DNA from: Nitrospira defluvii
GTDB taxonomy: Bacteria; Nitrospirota; Nitrospiria; Nitrospirales; Nitrospiraceae
NCBI GenBank assembly: GCA_000196815.1
Contig: FP929003.1
Coordinates: 3,123,501-3,187,500 of the forward strand
DNA: 64,000 nt
Reading direction: 5' to 3'
Below are positions 17,807 to 26,560 of the stretch, piece after piece (within the stretch, counting starts at the first letter, position 1; the number at the start of each line of letters is the position of its first letter). Position numbers and translations under genes: made by a program. Below the pieces are notes generated by a model, which saw nothing but the letters and a program-made list of their open reading frames with translations, was not told the origin of the DNA and made no database searches.

Positions 17807-19561
17807 ATGATGATCCATATATGTTCGCCCGCTCGCGCACCGCAGCCGTTCATCCCGCTGACCTATTACCTCATTGGATTTCTTCTCCTGCTCCCGCCCG
17901 TCACGCTGACCAACGCCTCCAGGGCCATGGCGAACGACCAGGGCCCCCACTCGGAAAGCCAGGTCGCCCAACGCGCGAAGGCCGCGTGGGAGCAGGGTAC
18001 GACAGACCTGGCCCTCGGCATTCTGGACCAAGGCATTCATGAGAACCCGCAGGCCTTCGCGCTGCACCAACTCCGTGGCGACATGCTGGCCACCTCACGC
18101 CACACCGAAGCGGCCCTTGAGTCCTATGAAACCGTCCTGGCGAGGATTCCCAGGGCTCTGGACGTGCGATGGGCCAAGTGGAGCGTGCTGGTGCGGTCCG
18201 GGCAGGTGGAAGAAGCGGTCACTGAATTGCAGCGCATTGCCGCCATCGACCCTCAGAACCCGTTGATCCATTTGCGACTGGCCCGTGAGCTCCGGAAACT
18301 CGACCGGCTGGAGGAATCCCTGAAGTCGTATCAGCAGGCGGTGGAGCTGGGACCCGACATGCTCAACTGGCGGTTGGCGTTGGCGCGCGCGCGCTTCGAT
18401 ATTTTGGATTACGAAGGCGCAGACCGCGAGGTGCAGTCTGTGTTGCAACAGGTCTCACCCGGTTCCCCGCTCGAGCTGTCCGCCAAGAATCTGCTGACCG
18501 TATTTTACGGATCGACGGAGCGAGGCCGCCGCTTTGCACCTATGATGAGCCCGGACGCGAACCCGAAACAACTCAAAGACTGGTCGATGATTCGTCACGA
18601 CGCTTACGCGCTCTTCGAGGCCGGGCGCTATCAGGAAGCCGAACCCATGTATCGGCAACTCCTGCTCCTCAACCCGATGGACCCCCTCGCCAAACAGCAC
18701 CTCGGACTGATCCTCATGAATCTGGGCCGGTGCAAAGAGGCGATCGGTATCATCCCGAAAATGGAGGGCCTCGATCCCCTTGATGAAGACTATGCCGCTA
18801 CCGTCTATCGCCTGGGACAATGTCTGGTGGATTTGGGAAAATGGGAAGACGCCTACATTCAATTCAAGATCCTCTACGACACGACCGTGGCGTTTGAACA
18901 GTCGACGAGGGAGGTTGAACTTCCGATCGGAACCAGAGTGCTGGATAAGAATAAACTGCTGCGATGGTTGGACAAGATTCGTCCGCATGTCCCCGAACTG
19001 GCCAAGGAAATCGAGATGGAGGACGCCGCCCCGGGCACACCGGTGGCACCGGTCGTGCCCTCGGAAGCAGAGCTGGCCGCAAAGGCCATGGAGAACCTGA
19101 AGCCGCAGAACACTCTGGATACGGCGGCCTCCCTGGTCGGACGGGATGCCGATTTTGCCTGGTTTCGATTCGTCATCCCCGCCAAGAAAGTCATGCGGGA
19201 CGATTCGCCCACCGGCGCCCATGACTTCATTCCCCTGGACCCCGGGATCAGCTTTCCCGCTACTCAGCCGGACATTTACCTGGTGTTCGGATTGGTGACG
19301 GCGTCGTACGATGAAATTCCGCTCTCGGCGCGCTGTTTCAAAGAGCGCGCCGAACTGACCGGCGCGCAGCCGGCGGTGGCACAGGATCAGCTCATCATGT
19401 CCACCAACGACCAATCCGGCTACTTCGTCCTGTCACGTCCAGCCACCGGCTGGGCGACGGGACTCTACCGATGCGGGTTGTTCGCAGGGGAGCAAACCTC
19501 GGCCTACACTCAGGTGGATGAAGTGCGGTTCCGCATCGTTGAATCGACGAAGCCGTCGTAA
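17807..19561 (+). CDS. Exported tetratricopeptide-repeat protein
   Basis: The product is about 584 residues. After a hydrophobic export signal (about residues 16-40, LTYYLIGFLLLLPPVTLTNA) come several TPR units between about 45 and 330, such as QALHQLRGDMLATSRHTEAALESYETVLA and LIHLRLARELRKLDRLEESLKSYQQAVEL. The C-terminal 150 residues have a different, beta-rich character (DAAFAWFRF-like core, YLVFGLVTASYDEIPLSARCF). TPR stacks usually scaffold protein complexes; the partner is unknown. The start could be either of two adjacent ATGs at 17807 and 17810. Confidence 0.8.
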   Translation: MMIHICSPARAPQPFIPLTYYLIGFLLLLPPVTLTNASRAMANDQGPHSESQVAQRAKAAWEQGTTDLALGILDQGIHENPQAFALHQLRGDMLATSRHTEAALESYETVLARIPRALDVRWAKWSVLVRSGQVEEAVTELQRIAAIDPQNPLIHLRLARELRKLDRLEESLKSYQQAVELGPDMLNWRLALARARFDILDYEGADREVQSVLQQVSPGSPLELSAKNLLTVFYGSTERGRRFAPMMSPDANPKQLKDWSMIRHDAYALFEAGRYQEAEPMYRQLLLLNPMDPLAKQHLGLILMNLGRCKEAIGIIPKMEGLDPLDEDYAATVYRLGQCLVDLGKWEDAYIQFKILYDTTVAFEQSTREVELPIGTRVLDKNKLLRWLDKIRPHVPELAKEIEMEDAAPGTPVAPVVPSEAELAAKAMENLKPQNTLDTAASLVGRDADFAWFRFVIPAKKVMRDDSPTGAHDFIPLDPGISFPATQPDIYLVFGLVTASYDEIPLSARCFKERAELTGAQPAVAQDQLIMSTNDQSGYFVLSRPATGWATGLYRCGLFAGEQTSAYTQVDEVRFRIVESTKPS

Positions 19562-19643
19562 CGGAGTCCTCGCGGGGTAGAGCACAGGGTCGATCGCGTA
19601 TGGCGGGTAATAGAAAAGCACGACCCACACCGAACAAGAAGCC

Positions 19644-20597
19644 TTACAGCAGACGATGTGTGACGAGATACCGTCCAGTGAAGGTCTCATCGGGCTGCAG
19701 CCGCTTCAACCCCCACTCGGGATGATTGAAGGCATCGGTCGCGCAGGTCATCGGCTCAATGGCCAACGCGCGGCGCGGCGCATCGACGATCGCATCGCCG
19801 GTATAGACTACGATGGCGGAAAACGAACGATCCATCTCCACCTCGATCCTGCGGCCGCTCGCCTGGTGCTGCAGGGTGGCCCTCGCCATCCCATCCGCAT
19901 CGCGCGCCAACCCGACATAGCAGTGATTGAAGCGGCGCTGGCCGACCCGGCGACGTTCGCGAAAGTCCCACTCGGTACCCTTCACATCCAGAACCTTGCC
20001 GGTCGGTGCGAGCCGGTCATTGAACTCAAGATACCCTGAAGCGGGAATCCGGGCTTCCGCTTCATTCACCAGCGCAGTCCCAACCGTAAAATAGGGATGA
20101 AATCCGACTCCGACCGGCGCAGCCTCACGCCCTGCATTGTGAACGGCGAACGAGCAGATCAATCCCTGTCTGTCCAACCGATACGCGACACGAACCGCGA
20201 GCGAGAACGGATAGCCTCTGGAGGCATAGTCGGCAGCTTCCCACTGAACCTCGAACGCGACGCTCTCCGAATCGGCCTGCTGCGTGGTCCACGGCAGGTT
20301 CCGGACAAATCCATGGATCGCGTTCGGACCTTCTTTGTCGTTCCGTTCCAGCTGAAACGGCTGCCCATCGAAGCAGTAGCGCCCATCCGCCACGCGCCCG
20401 GGAAAGGGAATGAGCACATCGCCCTGTCCACCTTTTTTGTGCGCGCCGCCTGCATAGCCCCAGACAATGTCGGTTTCGCTCCCGTTCTCTTCAAGCAGGT
20501 AGTACCGCCGTAGCGCCGCACCCCAAGGTGAGACCAGCGCGCGCTGCTGTCCGCATGCGAGGGCAATTTCTGTATCCGGTGTCGTTTCATTCGTCAT
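19644..20597 (-). CDS. Aldose 1-epimerase family protein
   Basis: This 317-residue protein belongs to the galactose mutarotase fold family (GalM/YeaD-like). Visible hallmarks are the ALRRYYLLEENG core strand, DVLIPFPGRVADGRY (the substrate loop with Arg), NAIHGFVRNLPW with the conserved His, and VGFHPYF with the second catalytic His. A Glu within IEPMTCATDAFN completes the site. It lies 53 nt after the phosphofructokinase gene and is probably co-transcribed, which fits a sugar-handling unit with galE nearby. Confidence 0.9.
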   Translation of the reverse strand: MTNETTPDTEIALACGQQRALVSPWGAALRRYYLLEENGSETDIVWGYAGGAHKKGGQGDVLIPFPGRVADGRYCFDGQPFQLERNDKEGPNAIHGFVRNLPWTTQQADSESVAFEVQWEAADYASRGYPFSLAVRVAYRLDRQGLICSFAVHNAGREAAPVGVGFHPYFTVGTALVNEAEARIPASGYLEFNDRLAPTGKVLDVKGTEWDFRERRRVGQRRFNHCYVGLARDADGMARATLQHQASGRRIEVEMDRSFSAIVVYTGDAIVDAPRRALAIEPMTCATDAFNHPEWGLKRLQPDETFTGRYLVTHRLL

Positions 20598-20650
20598 GAC
20601 GCCCTACGTGAAATCGCAGATGGGGAGAGGTCCAATCCCTCGCCCCTCTC

Positions 20651-21916
20651 TCACAGATCCTTGCCCATCAGATATTCGAACCGTTTCCGGAAATCATCCA
20701 CGGCCAGACCGGCCGTGGTGGCCAAACGGACCAGCCCCTGAGGCTGATTGAAATCATCCGGAGCCAAGCGAATCATGTACCGCCTTGCAATGACGTACGA
20801 CTCCGATTCCACATCCACCATGCGCACCCTGGTACGGCCGGTCGCCGGGTCCAGAATGTCGCCGAACGGAATGGGAATGAAGCGGCCGTTTTGAATCGAC
20901 ACCATCGCGGCATTCCCGCCATCCAGGAGAAACTGCGCCGCGCAATAACCGAGATCGCGGGTATATTCCATATCGAACGAAATGGGATCGGCGCAGCGAA
21001 GCTCGTACCCGATGTTCTTCTCGACAATGGTGGTCTTGATGCCGAAAGACCGCAGTTCCTTCTCGACCGCCCGCTTGAGCACGAAACCGAAGTTGATCTC
21101 CGCCAGCCGCACATGTCCGTGCTGGTCCCGCTCCACATCCTGCAGACCCTCGAGATCCTCCTGCGCGAGGCTTTCCACGAGGCCTTCAGCCAGGACCGCC
21201 ACGCCGTCCGATCGTCCGGCATTGAGCCGCTTGATGAACGCACCGATCAGGACATCGACCAGCGTTTTCAGACGGAGAGGTTTCTGACGAAACTCCTCGG
21301 GAATCACCGTCAACGTAGCGCCGGCCGCCTTCCCGATCCCGAGTGCCAGATGCCCGGCCTTGCGCCCCATCGTCACCACGAAATACCAGCGTGAAGTCGT
21401 CTCCGCATCTACCATCAAACTCTTCACGAGCTCAACGCCGATGTGGCGCGCCGTCTGGAATCCGAACGTCGGAATGCCGTGGGGCAGGTCCAGATCGTTA
21501 TCGATGGTCTTCGGCACATGCACGACCTGGAGGCGACCGGCGGCCCGCTGTTCCAACCTCAGCGCGGAGAACGCGGTATCGTCACCTCCGATCGTGATCA
21601 ATCGAGTCACGCCGAGTGTGTTCAGACTCGTCAGGCAGGCATCCAGATGCTCGAGTTTCTGGGTGGGGTTCGCGCGCGCCGTGCCAAGGCAGGAGCCGCC
21701 GCTGAAGTGAATCCGGCTGATGTCTTCGATCGACAGGCGCTTCACCTTGCTGGTCTGGCCATCCATGATCCATTTGAAACCGTCTTGAATGCCGATCACG
21801 TCGCACCCACCAAGAATGCTTCGAATCGTCGCGGCCCCGATGACACTGTTAATGCCGGGCGCCGGCCCTCCTCCGACAAGAATCGCCACCACCGGTCGTT
21901 GCTTGATGGTTCCCAT
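20651..21916 (-). CDS. 6-phosphofructokinase, pyrophosphate-dependent type
   Basis: The 421-residue enzyme phosphorylates fructose 6-phosphate or works in reverse. GGGPAPGINSVIGA begins the fold, GGDDTAFSA (about 110) carries the Asp that marks pyrophosphate-dependent enzymes, PKTIDNDLDLPHG is the catalytic TIDND loop with the PPi-type Lys, and TMGRKAGHLALG follows. These favour PPi over ATP as phosphoryl donor (family knowledge). A reversible PFK suits an autotroph needing both glycolysis and gluconeogenesis. GGAG lies about 11 nt before the ATG at 21916. Confidence 0.92.
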   Translation of the reverse strand: MGTIKQRPVVAILVGGGPAPGINSVIGAATIRSILGGCDVIGIQDGFKWIMDGQTSKVKRLSIEDISRIHFSGGSCLGTARANPTQKLEHLDACLTSLNTLGVTRLITIGGDDTAFSALRLEQRAAGRLQVVHVPKTIDNDLDLPHGIPTFGFQTARHIGVELVKSLMVDAETTSRWYFVVTMGRKAGHLALGIGKAAGATLTVIPEEFRQKPLRLKTLVDVLIGAFIKRLNAGRSDGVAVLAEGLVESLAQEDLEGLQDVERDQHGHVRLAEINFGFVLKRAVEKELRSFGIKTTIVEKNIGYELRCADPISFDMEYTRDLGYCAAQFLLDGGNAAMVSIQNGRFIPIPFGDILDPATGRTRVRMVDVESESYVIARRYMIRLAPDDFNQPQGLVRLATTAGLAVDDFRKRFEYLMGKDL

Positions 21917-22112
21917 CTGCGCTGGATCTCCTCTAAGCCGTGGAAGGGCTTCCTTACCCCTACTCAATCGCTCGTCCGCTCAGACCATTCTGAGACGTCT
22001 CGTGCCAGGACCCTACACGGAGATGGAGAACGCGTCAAGAACCGGGACAGGCCCCGACTGAGCGACAGAACGATCGATGTGGTTTGAGAACTGGCGACGA
22101 GGATTCAAGCAC

Positions 22113-22160
22113 AGAGCGGCGGGAGCACAGCCGGCTTCAAGCCGGCTGCCCCGCCGCTCT
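22113..22160 (-). terminator. Long G+C-rich hairpin after the FKBP gene
   Basis: An outer perfect 11-bp stem (AGAGCGGCGGG at 22113 with its complement ending at 22160) encloses an inner 7-bp stem AGCCGGC with a TTCAA loop. The hairpin starts 17 nt beyond the stop of the minus-strand FKBP gene. There is no U-run, so it may be an intrinsic terminator of G+C-rich type or a 3' stabiliser. Confidence 0.7.
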
Positions 22161-22176
22161 GGTGAAGAAAGAGCCT

Positions 22177-22710
22177 TTAGGGGGTCTTGCTTGCAGGGGC
22201 GTCCGCGGCATCGCCCTTTTCGACCTTGAGGATATTCACATCGAAGGTGAGCGTCTTCCCGGCGAGCGGGTGGTTGAGGTCGATCAACACCTTCTTGTCA
22301 TTCACTTCGAGGACCTTCACCAGCCGGTTGTCCGACGCCTGCAAAATGTCCCCGACCTTGACGTCCTTGGGAAGCTTCTCTTTGTCCACGCTCTGGCGTA
22401 GCTTGTTGTTGTAGGGACCGTAGGCGTCCTGCGCCGCCACCTCGATGCGCCGTTTCTGTCCGGCCTTCATGCCGTCGAGAGCCTTTTCGAGGCCGGGGAC
22501 GATTTCATGCGCCCCCTGCACGAAGATGATCGGCTCCTGCCCGACATTCGAATCGGCGACGGACTTGTCGGGAAGCGTCAGAATGTACTCCAACGAGACT
22601 TTCACCCCGTCGGCAATGGCGAGATCGCCTTGCGCGTAGGCGCCCGCCCCCATCAACAGACCACCGACGGCCAGCAGCATGCCCAGCAACAGACTCCGTC
22701 CAGCTTTCAT
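22177..22710 (-). CDS. SlyD-like FKBP-type peptidyl-prolyl isomerase, exported
   Basis: This 177-residue foldase has a Sec signal at residues 1-26 (LLLGMLLAVGGLLMGAGAYA) and then an FKBP domain split by an insert-in-flap domain, as in SlyD: VSLEYILTLPD, QEPIIFVQGAHEIVPGLEKALDGM, then the flap KLPKDVKVGDILQASDNR, and LIDLNHPLAGKTLTFDVNI. It should catalyse prolyl isomerisation and chaperone proteins in the periplasm. It lacks the His-rich metal tail of E. coli SlyD and ends in a short Ala/Asp/Lys tail. AGGAGG precedes the ATG. Confidence 0.93.
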   Translation of the reverse strand: MKAGRSLLLGMLLAVGGLLMGAGAYAQGDLAIADGVKVSLEYILTLPDKSVADSNVGQEPIIFVQGAHEIVPGLEKALDGMKAGQKRRIEVAAQDAYGPYNNKLRQSVDKEKLPKDVKVGDILQASDNRLVKVLEVNDKKVLIDLNHPLAGKTLTFDVNILKVEKGDAADAPASKTP

Positions 22711-22766
22711 CGACGCGTCCTCCTAATCATGCCGGTCCAGCAATCCCTGCCGAACCATGCGGTTCT

Positions 22767-24095
22767 TCAACTGTTGCCACGACGCGGGGCGGCGGGACGA
22801 TCCGCACGCCAACCTCGACGGCCCTGCCCGCCTCTCACATCCTGAGGCATGGAGTTTTGGCGCTCTCCGGCACGACGCGGTCGGGCATCACGCCCCCGCC
22901 CATCATGCCTGGATTGGCCGTTCGACTCAGGTTCATGCGCAGGAGGCGGCAGTACCGCCAGTGCAGGCAACGTCAGGCGCTTCGTTTGGATTCGTAAACG
23001 GCGCACCATCGCCAGGTATTCATGCTCTTCCTTCGGAGAGAGAATCAAGAGCGTCGCGCCCGACCGTTCCGCCCGACCCGTTCGACCGGTGCGATGCACG
23101 TACGACGTCGGGTTCCCGGGCAGCTCGTAGTGAATGACCTGCGACACGGACGGCACATCCAAGCCGCGAGCGGCGACATCTGTCGCAACCAGCGTGCGCA
23201 ACCGACCCGACCGGAACGCCGTGAGGGTTCGTTCCCGCTGAGCCTGCGAATGGTTTCCGGTGATGGCCCCGACCGAAGCCGGCTCGCCGCCCAGACGGGC
23301 AGCTAATCGCTTCACCTTGTATTTCTGATCGCAAAAGACCATCGACTGATCGCCGGACTCCGGAGATTGGAGCAGCGTGTGAATCAACTGCACTCGCGAA
23401 GATTCGCTCGGCACCACGTAGTACGCGTGCGTAATCGTGGTGGGCGTATTCACCCCGGGATCCACCGCCGTTCGAGCCGGATTCTTCAACATCGATTCCG
23501 CCAGAGTCAAAATCTCCGGCGAAAAGGTCGCAGAAAACAGCATGGTCTGCCGTTGGCTGGGAAGCAATTGCAGGATACGCTGAATGTCGCGCAGGAATCC
23601 GCGATCCAGCATTTGATCCGCTTCATCCATGACCACATATTCGATCCCGCGCAGGTCCAGATGGCGGGTCCCCGCCACGTCCAGCAAACGTCCCGGCGTT
23701 CCAATCACGATCATCGGCGGTTGGCGCAAGGCTCGGTAGTGCCGTTCGATGGGGACACCACCGTACACAGCCAGGGACGTGACTGACGGCGGCGCGTACT
23801 TGCGCAATTCCATTTCAATTTGGAGGGCCAGCTCACGAGTCGGCGCGAGCACGAGCGCCCGCGGCGATCTGGCGGATCCGGCAGGCTTCCAGCCTTCCTT
23901 GACGGCCCGTTCGATCAAGGGAATGAGAAAGGCCAGCGTTTTCCCGCTGCCGGTTTTGGCCTGGGCCAGCAGATCGCGCCCCTCTAGCGCCAGCGGAATC
24001 GCCGCGCTCTGAATGGGAGTCGGCGCGGTAAACCCGGCCTGTTGTAAACGGTCAGCGAGAAACGATGTAAGAGACAATTCGGCAAACGACACCAT
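22767..24095 (-). CDS. DEAD-box ATP-dependent RNA helicase (RhlE-like)
   Basis: This 442-residue helicase has all core motifs: Q motif FTAPTPIQSAAIP, motif I AKTGSGKT near 46-53, PTRELALQ, GTPGRLLD, motif II VMDEADQM near 158, SAT in LFSATF, and VATDVAARGLDVPSVSQVIHYELP ... HRTGRTGRA in the second RecA domain. The C-terminal 60 residues are basic, rich in Arg and Gly, as in RhlE types that bind RNA loosely. AGGAG lies 8 nt before the ATG. An RRM gene lies immediately upstream on the same strand, which points to RNA remodelling, perhaps at low temperature. Confidence 0.95.
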   Translation of the reverse strand: MVSFAELSLTSFLADRLQQAGFTAPTPIQSAAIPLALEGRDLLAQAKTGSGKTLAFLIPLIERAVKEGWKPAGSARSPRALVLAPTRELALQIEMELRKYAPPSVTSLAVYGGVPIERHYRALRQPPMIVIGTPGRLLDVAGTRHLDLRGIEYVVMDEADQMLDRGFLRDIQRILQLLPSQRQTMLFSATFSPEILTLAESMLKNPARTAVDPGVNTPTTITHAYYVVPSESSRVQLIHTLLQSPESGDQSMVFCDQKYKVKRLAARLGGEPASVGAITGNHSQAQRERTLTAFRSGRLRTLVATDVAARGLDVPSVSQVIHYELPGNPTSYVHRTGRTGRAERSGATLLILSPKEEHEYLAMVRRLRIQTKRLTLPALAVLPPPAHEPESNGQSRHDGRGRDARPRRAGERQNSMPQDVRGGQGRRGWRADRPAAPRRGNS

Positions 24096-24183
24096 GCAAC
24101 GACACTCCTAAATCTCTATCTTGGGAAAACAGGGGCAGATAATCTAATGGCCCTGCAGACCAGAGAGAGGACAACACGGTAAG

Positions 24184-24217
24184 AAAAACGCAGGGGCTAC
24201 CCTGTCGGCAGCCCCTG
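24184..24217 (-). terminator. Intrinsic terminator after the RRM gene
   Basis: An 8-bp stem (CAGGGGCT at 24191-24198 with AGCCCCTG at 24210-24217) is followed, reading the minus strand, by GCGTTTTTCTT. The stem plus U-tract is a textbook intrinsic terminator about 27 nt past the RRM stop codon. Confidence 0.85.
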
Positions 24218-24243
24218 AATAGGTATCACGAAACGAGCGCAGC

Positions 24244-24543
24244 TTAGTGCCGGCCCCCGCCCATTCCACGTCCTCCGCCACCACCGGAGCGGGGCTCCTG
24301 CGGGCGAGCTTCATTCACAGTCAACGTGCGGCCACCGAACTGTGTCCCGTTCAACGCGTTGATCGCCGCCTGCGCCTCGGAATCTCCCTACATTTCGACG
24401 AAGCCAAAACCCCGTGACTGGCCGGTGAACTTGTCCGTAATGATGCGCGCCGACGTCACCGCCCCGTGCACCGCAAACAGGTCACTCAGCTGTTGCTCGG
24501 TGGTTGAATATGGCAAGCCGCCAACGTAGATCTTCGAACCCAT
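24244..24543 (-). pseudogene. RRM-type RNA-binding protein gene with in-frame amber codon
   Basis: Ninety-nine codons encode a classic bacterial glycine-rich RNA-binding protein: RNP2 KIYVGGLPY at residues 4-12, RNP1 SRGFGFVEM at 43-51, then [25 protein letters not shown] and a Gly-rich tail ending GGGRH. Codon 52 (24388-24390) is TAG, right after RNP1, splitting the domain. Everything after the stop stays in frame and is fully conserved in style, and the Shine-Dalgarno and terminator are intact. So this is either a very fresh nonsense mutation, a sequencing error, or a read-through case. Without the stop it would be a normal cold-shock-type RRM protein. Confidence 0.85.
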
Positions 24544-24818
24544 TGGGTTCCTCCTTTGAGAATAAAATGGTGTTGTCTGGGACTCGAGAAAGAAACGAGG
24601 AAGGAGTGGGGCGAAGATGCAAACACAGCGGCAATCTTAGCTCTGGCTTCCGAAATTCCCGGGAAGAACCCAAAACAACATCGAATTCGAGCCCTGTAAT
24701 TCTACTTCTACTTCACCGCCAAGGCCCTTCGCAATGAAGCACCTTCACTGTATCCTACCGAAATAGGAAAGGCAAGCGCGAAATCTTCTCCGCTCGAACC
24801 GGCCCACCGGCACCGCGC

Positions 24819-25649
24819 CTAGTAGGCAGCCGGAGCCGACAAGGGACGGCTGGAATACAGTGGCGAGGCGTTGAAATTATCGAATCGCGCAGTCGCCTGC
24901 CCTCTCACCAGAATCCCCACCTGTCCGACGCCAAGTGTTTGATCCTCAACAGAAAGCGTCAGGCTCCCGTCGAAGAAGGTTTCCACGAAATCCTTACTGA
25001 TGATGGTGTTCCGTTGAACCCGGAGCGTATGCCACTCGACCGGCTTCGACTTAATCGCCGCCCGGCCCAAAATCGACTCTTTGCCTTCGATCACCCGCAC
25101 CACCTCTATAGACTTCTGGGACATGTCCACGACCGTCGCATAATAATTCTTCGGATCTTTCAGGCCGAATACCACCCCAATCTGCCCGGACGTGGCTTCG
25201 GCTCCCTGACGAATCCGGACAACCACTTCAGGATACTCATACTGAAATCCTTGTGCGACCAACAACTCGACACAGGCGGAACAGGAAGACGCCCCCAGCA
25301 CGACATTGGGCGACGAAGGTGCCGCCGATTGCGCCTCCACTTTCCACTCCCCGCCTGGTTGATCGCCCGAAGACACGGCAAGAAATCCCTTTGGAACGCC
25401 TCCCGCCTGATCTTTATCGAACGTCCAGTTATTGAAAAGCTGGGGATTCGCCTGTTGCCGCAAATGCTCCGCCTTTTCCGTAGACGTTTCCTTGGGCACT
25501 GCCAACACCGATTCAACCCCGCTCACCGACATCATGGTCAACACCATGACACCGACGTATCTCCTGACAGTCCTGAGATGCGCCACGGAAAGCGACTCAC
25601 TATCACGTAGGGTCTGTATCTGCCTTACCAGCTCGTTTCCATATTGCAC
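24819..25649 (-). CDS. Exported protein with a jelly-roll/LamG-like domain
   Basis: The 276-residue product has a hydrophobic export segment at about residues 32-50 (VGVMVLTMMSVSGVESVLA). The rest resembles a concanavalin/LamG-type beta sandwich: WTFDKDQAGGVPKGF, YEYPEVVVRIRQGAEATSGQIGVVFGLKDPKNYYATVVDM, and LRVQRNTIISKDFVETFFDG. Such domains bind sugars or act as scaffolds; no catalytic residue is evident. The start is a GTG at 25649 with GGAGGAG 7 nt upstream. The short downstream gene at 25676 is actually upstream in transcription order. Confidence 0.75.
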   Translation of the reverse strand: MQYGNELVRQIQTLRDSESLSVAHLRTVRRYVGVMVLTMMSVSGVESVLAVPKETSTEKAEHLRQQANPQLFNNWTFDKDQAGGVPKGFLAVSSGDQPGGEWKVEAQSAAPSSPNVVLGASSCSACVELLVAQGFQYEYPEVVVRIRQGAEATSGQIGVVFGLKDPKNYYATVVDMSQKSIEVVRVIEGKESILGRAAIKSKPVEWHTLRVQRNTIISKDFVETFFDGSLTLSVEDQTLGVGQVGILVRGQATARFDNFNASPLYSSRPLSAPAAY

Positions 25650-25675
25650 GGGAGCACTCCTCCTTCGAGCGGATC

Positions 25676-25921
25676 TTATGACTTCGGCTGGCTCTGCTTG
25701 ATCCGGATGATATCCTGCTGAAATCGATCGCGTTCAGCCAGGATCTTTTTTCGTCGCCAGCCGCGCAACGTCCACCACTTTATCTTGTCCATGAACGTCA
25801 CCACGGGGGGAGGCACGCTCCCGACAGGCCCGTGCTGAAATTCATAGCCTTGATGTGAGCCTTGATTCTCGCGAAACCGTCCGTACTGATGGTCGTAAAG
25901 ACCCTTTCCCTGCTCTGCCAT
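25676..25921 (-). CDS. Small basic protein of unknown function
   Basis: I do not recognise this 81-residue protein. It is soluble and basic, with a Tyr/Gln/Gly-rich N-terminal half (YDHQYGRFRENQGSHQGYEF) and a Lys/Arg-rich helical C-terminal half (KIKWWTLRGWRRKKILAERDRFQQDI). It starts with ATG at 25921 after a weak GGTAGGA. It ends 26 nt before the start of the LamG-like gene and is probably co-transcribed with it. Confidence 0.6.
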   Translation of the reverse strand: MAEQGKGLYDHQYGRFRENQGSHQGYEFQHGPVGSVPPPVVTFMDKIKWWTLRGWRRKKILAERDRFQQDIIRIKQSQPKS

Positions 25922-26063
25922 AGGTCCTACCCTTCGCCTCTCCCGTCAATCGGTGCCCGGCGCCCCGCAGCGTATCGGCTCCTGAAAGAAAGAGATCCGA
26001 CGCTCACCTGATGGCCGATAGTACATTGAGCCCTCGGCTCTCTGCAATGGGATCGACCGGGTA

Positions 26064-26072
26064 TGCTATAGT
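26064..26072 (+). promoter_or_regulatory. Extended -10 promoter ahead of the DUF5069 gene
   Basis: TGCTATAGT forms an extended -10 (TG, one base, TATAGT) about 50 bases before the start codon. No good -35 is seen at the right distance, as is usual with extended -10 promoters. Confidence 0.45.
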
Positions 26073-26122
26073 GCTCCCCGCTCGCAAGAAACCGCTCGTA
26101 CCCTGAGGTTATGAGGCACCGG

Positions 26123-26560
26123 ATGGACCTATCCCAGCAGCCGCCGCGACGATGGAGCGATACCCTGGCAGGGATGATGTGGCTGCCCCGGCTGATCGAC
26201 AAGGTACGCGCGTTTCAGGCCGACACGCTTGGAACCTATGCCTATCCTTCCGCACTGGACCAATCCTTCATGCGCCGGTTTCAGCTGACGCCCGCCTACA
26301 TCGAACGGCTGGTGCGTGACGCAGCCTCCGATGAAACCATCGGAACCGCGATTCGAGCGCGCATCCAGCTGAGCGATGAAGAGGTGCACCGGCGTTGCGC
26401 GATCTTCCGGGACAAGTACCGGCTGGCATTTGCCGTGCTGGACCGAGATGACGGTTATGTCCGTGGGCTGGGCTATCCACTCCCCCAATTCCTCCAACGA
26501 CCGCTCTGGCGATGGTATCAACGCTGGTCGGCACAGAAGGCCTCTGCCACGTCTGTCTGA
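26123..26560 (+). CDS. DUF5069 family protein
   Basis: This soluble protein of about 145 residues has the typical DUF5069 start DLSQQPPRRWSDTLAGMMWLPRLIDKVRAF. The function of the family is unknown. The frame also has an ATG at 26111, four codons upstream; the ATG at 26123 has GAGG 6 nt before it and gives the usual N-terminus. Its stop overlaps the start of the M28 peptidase gene by one base, so the two are translated together. Confidence 0.75.
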   Translation: MDLSQQPPRRWSDTLAGMMWLPRLIDKVRAFQADTLGTYAYPSALDQSFMRRFQLTPAYIERLVRDAASDETIGTAIRARIQLSDEEVHRRCAIFRDKYRLAFAVLDRDDGYVRGLGYPLPQFLQRPLWRWYQRWSAQKASATSV

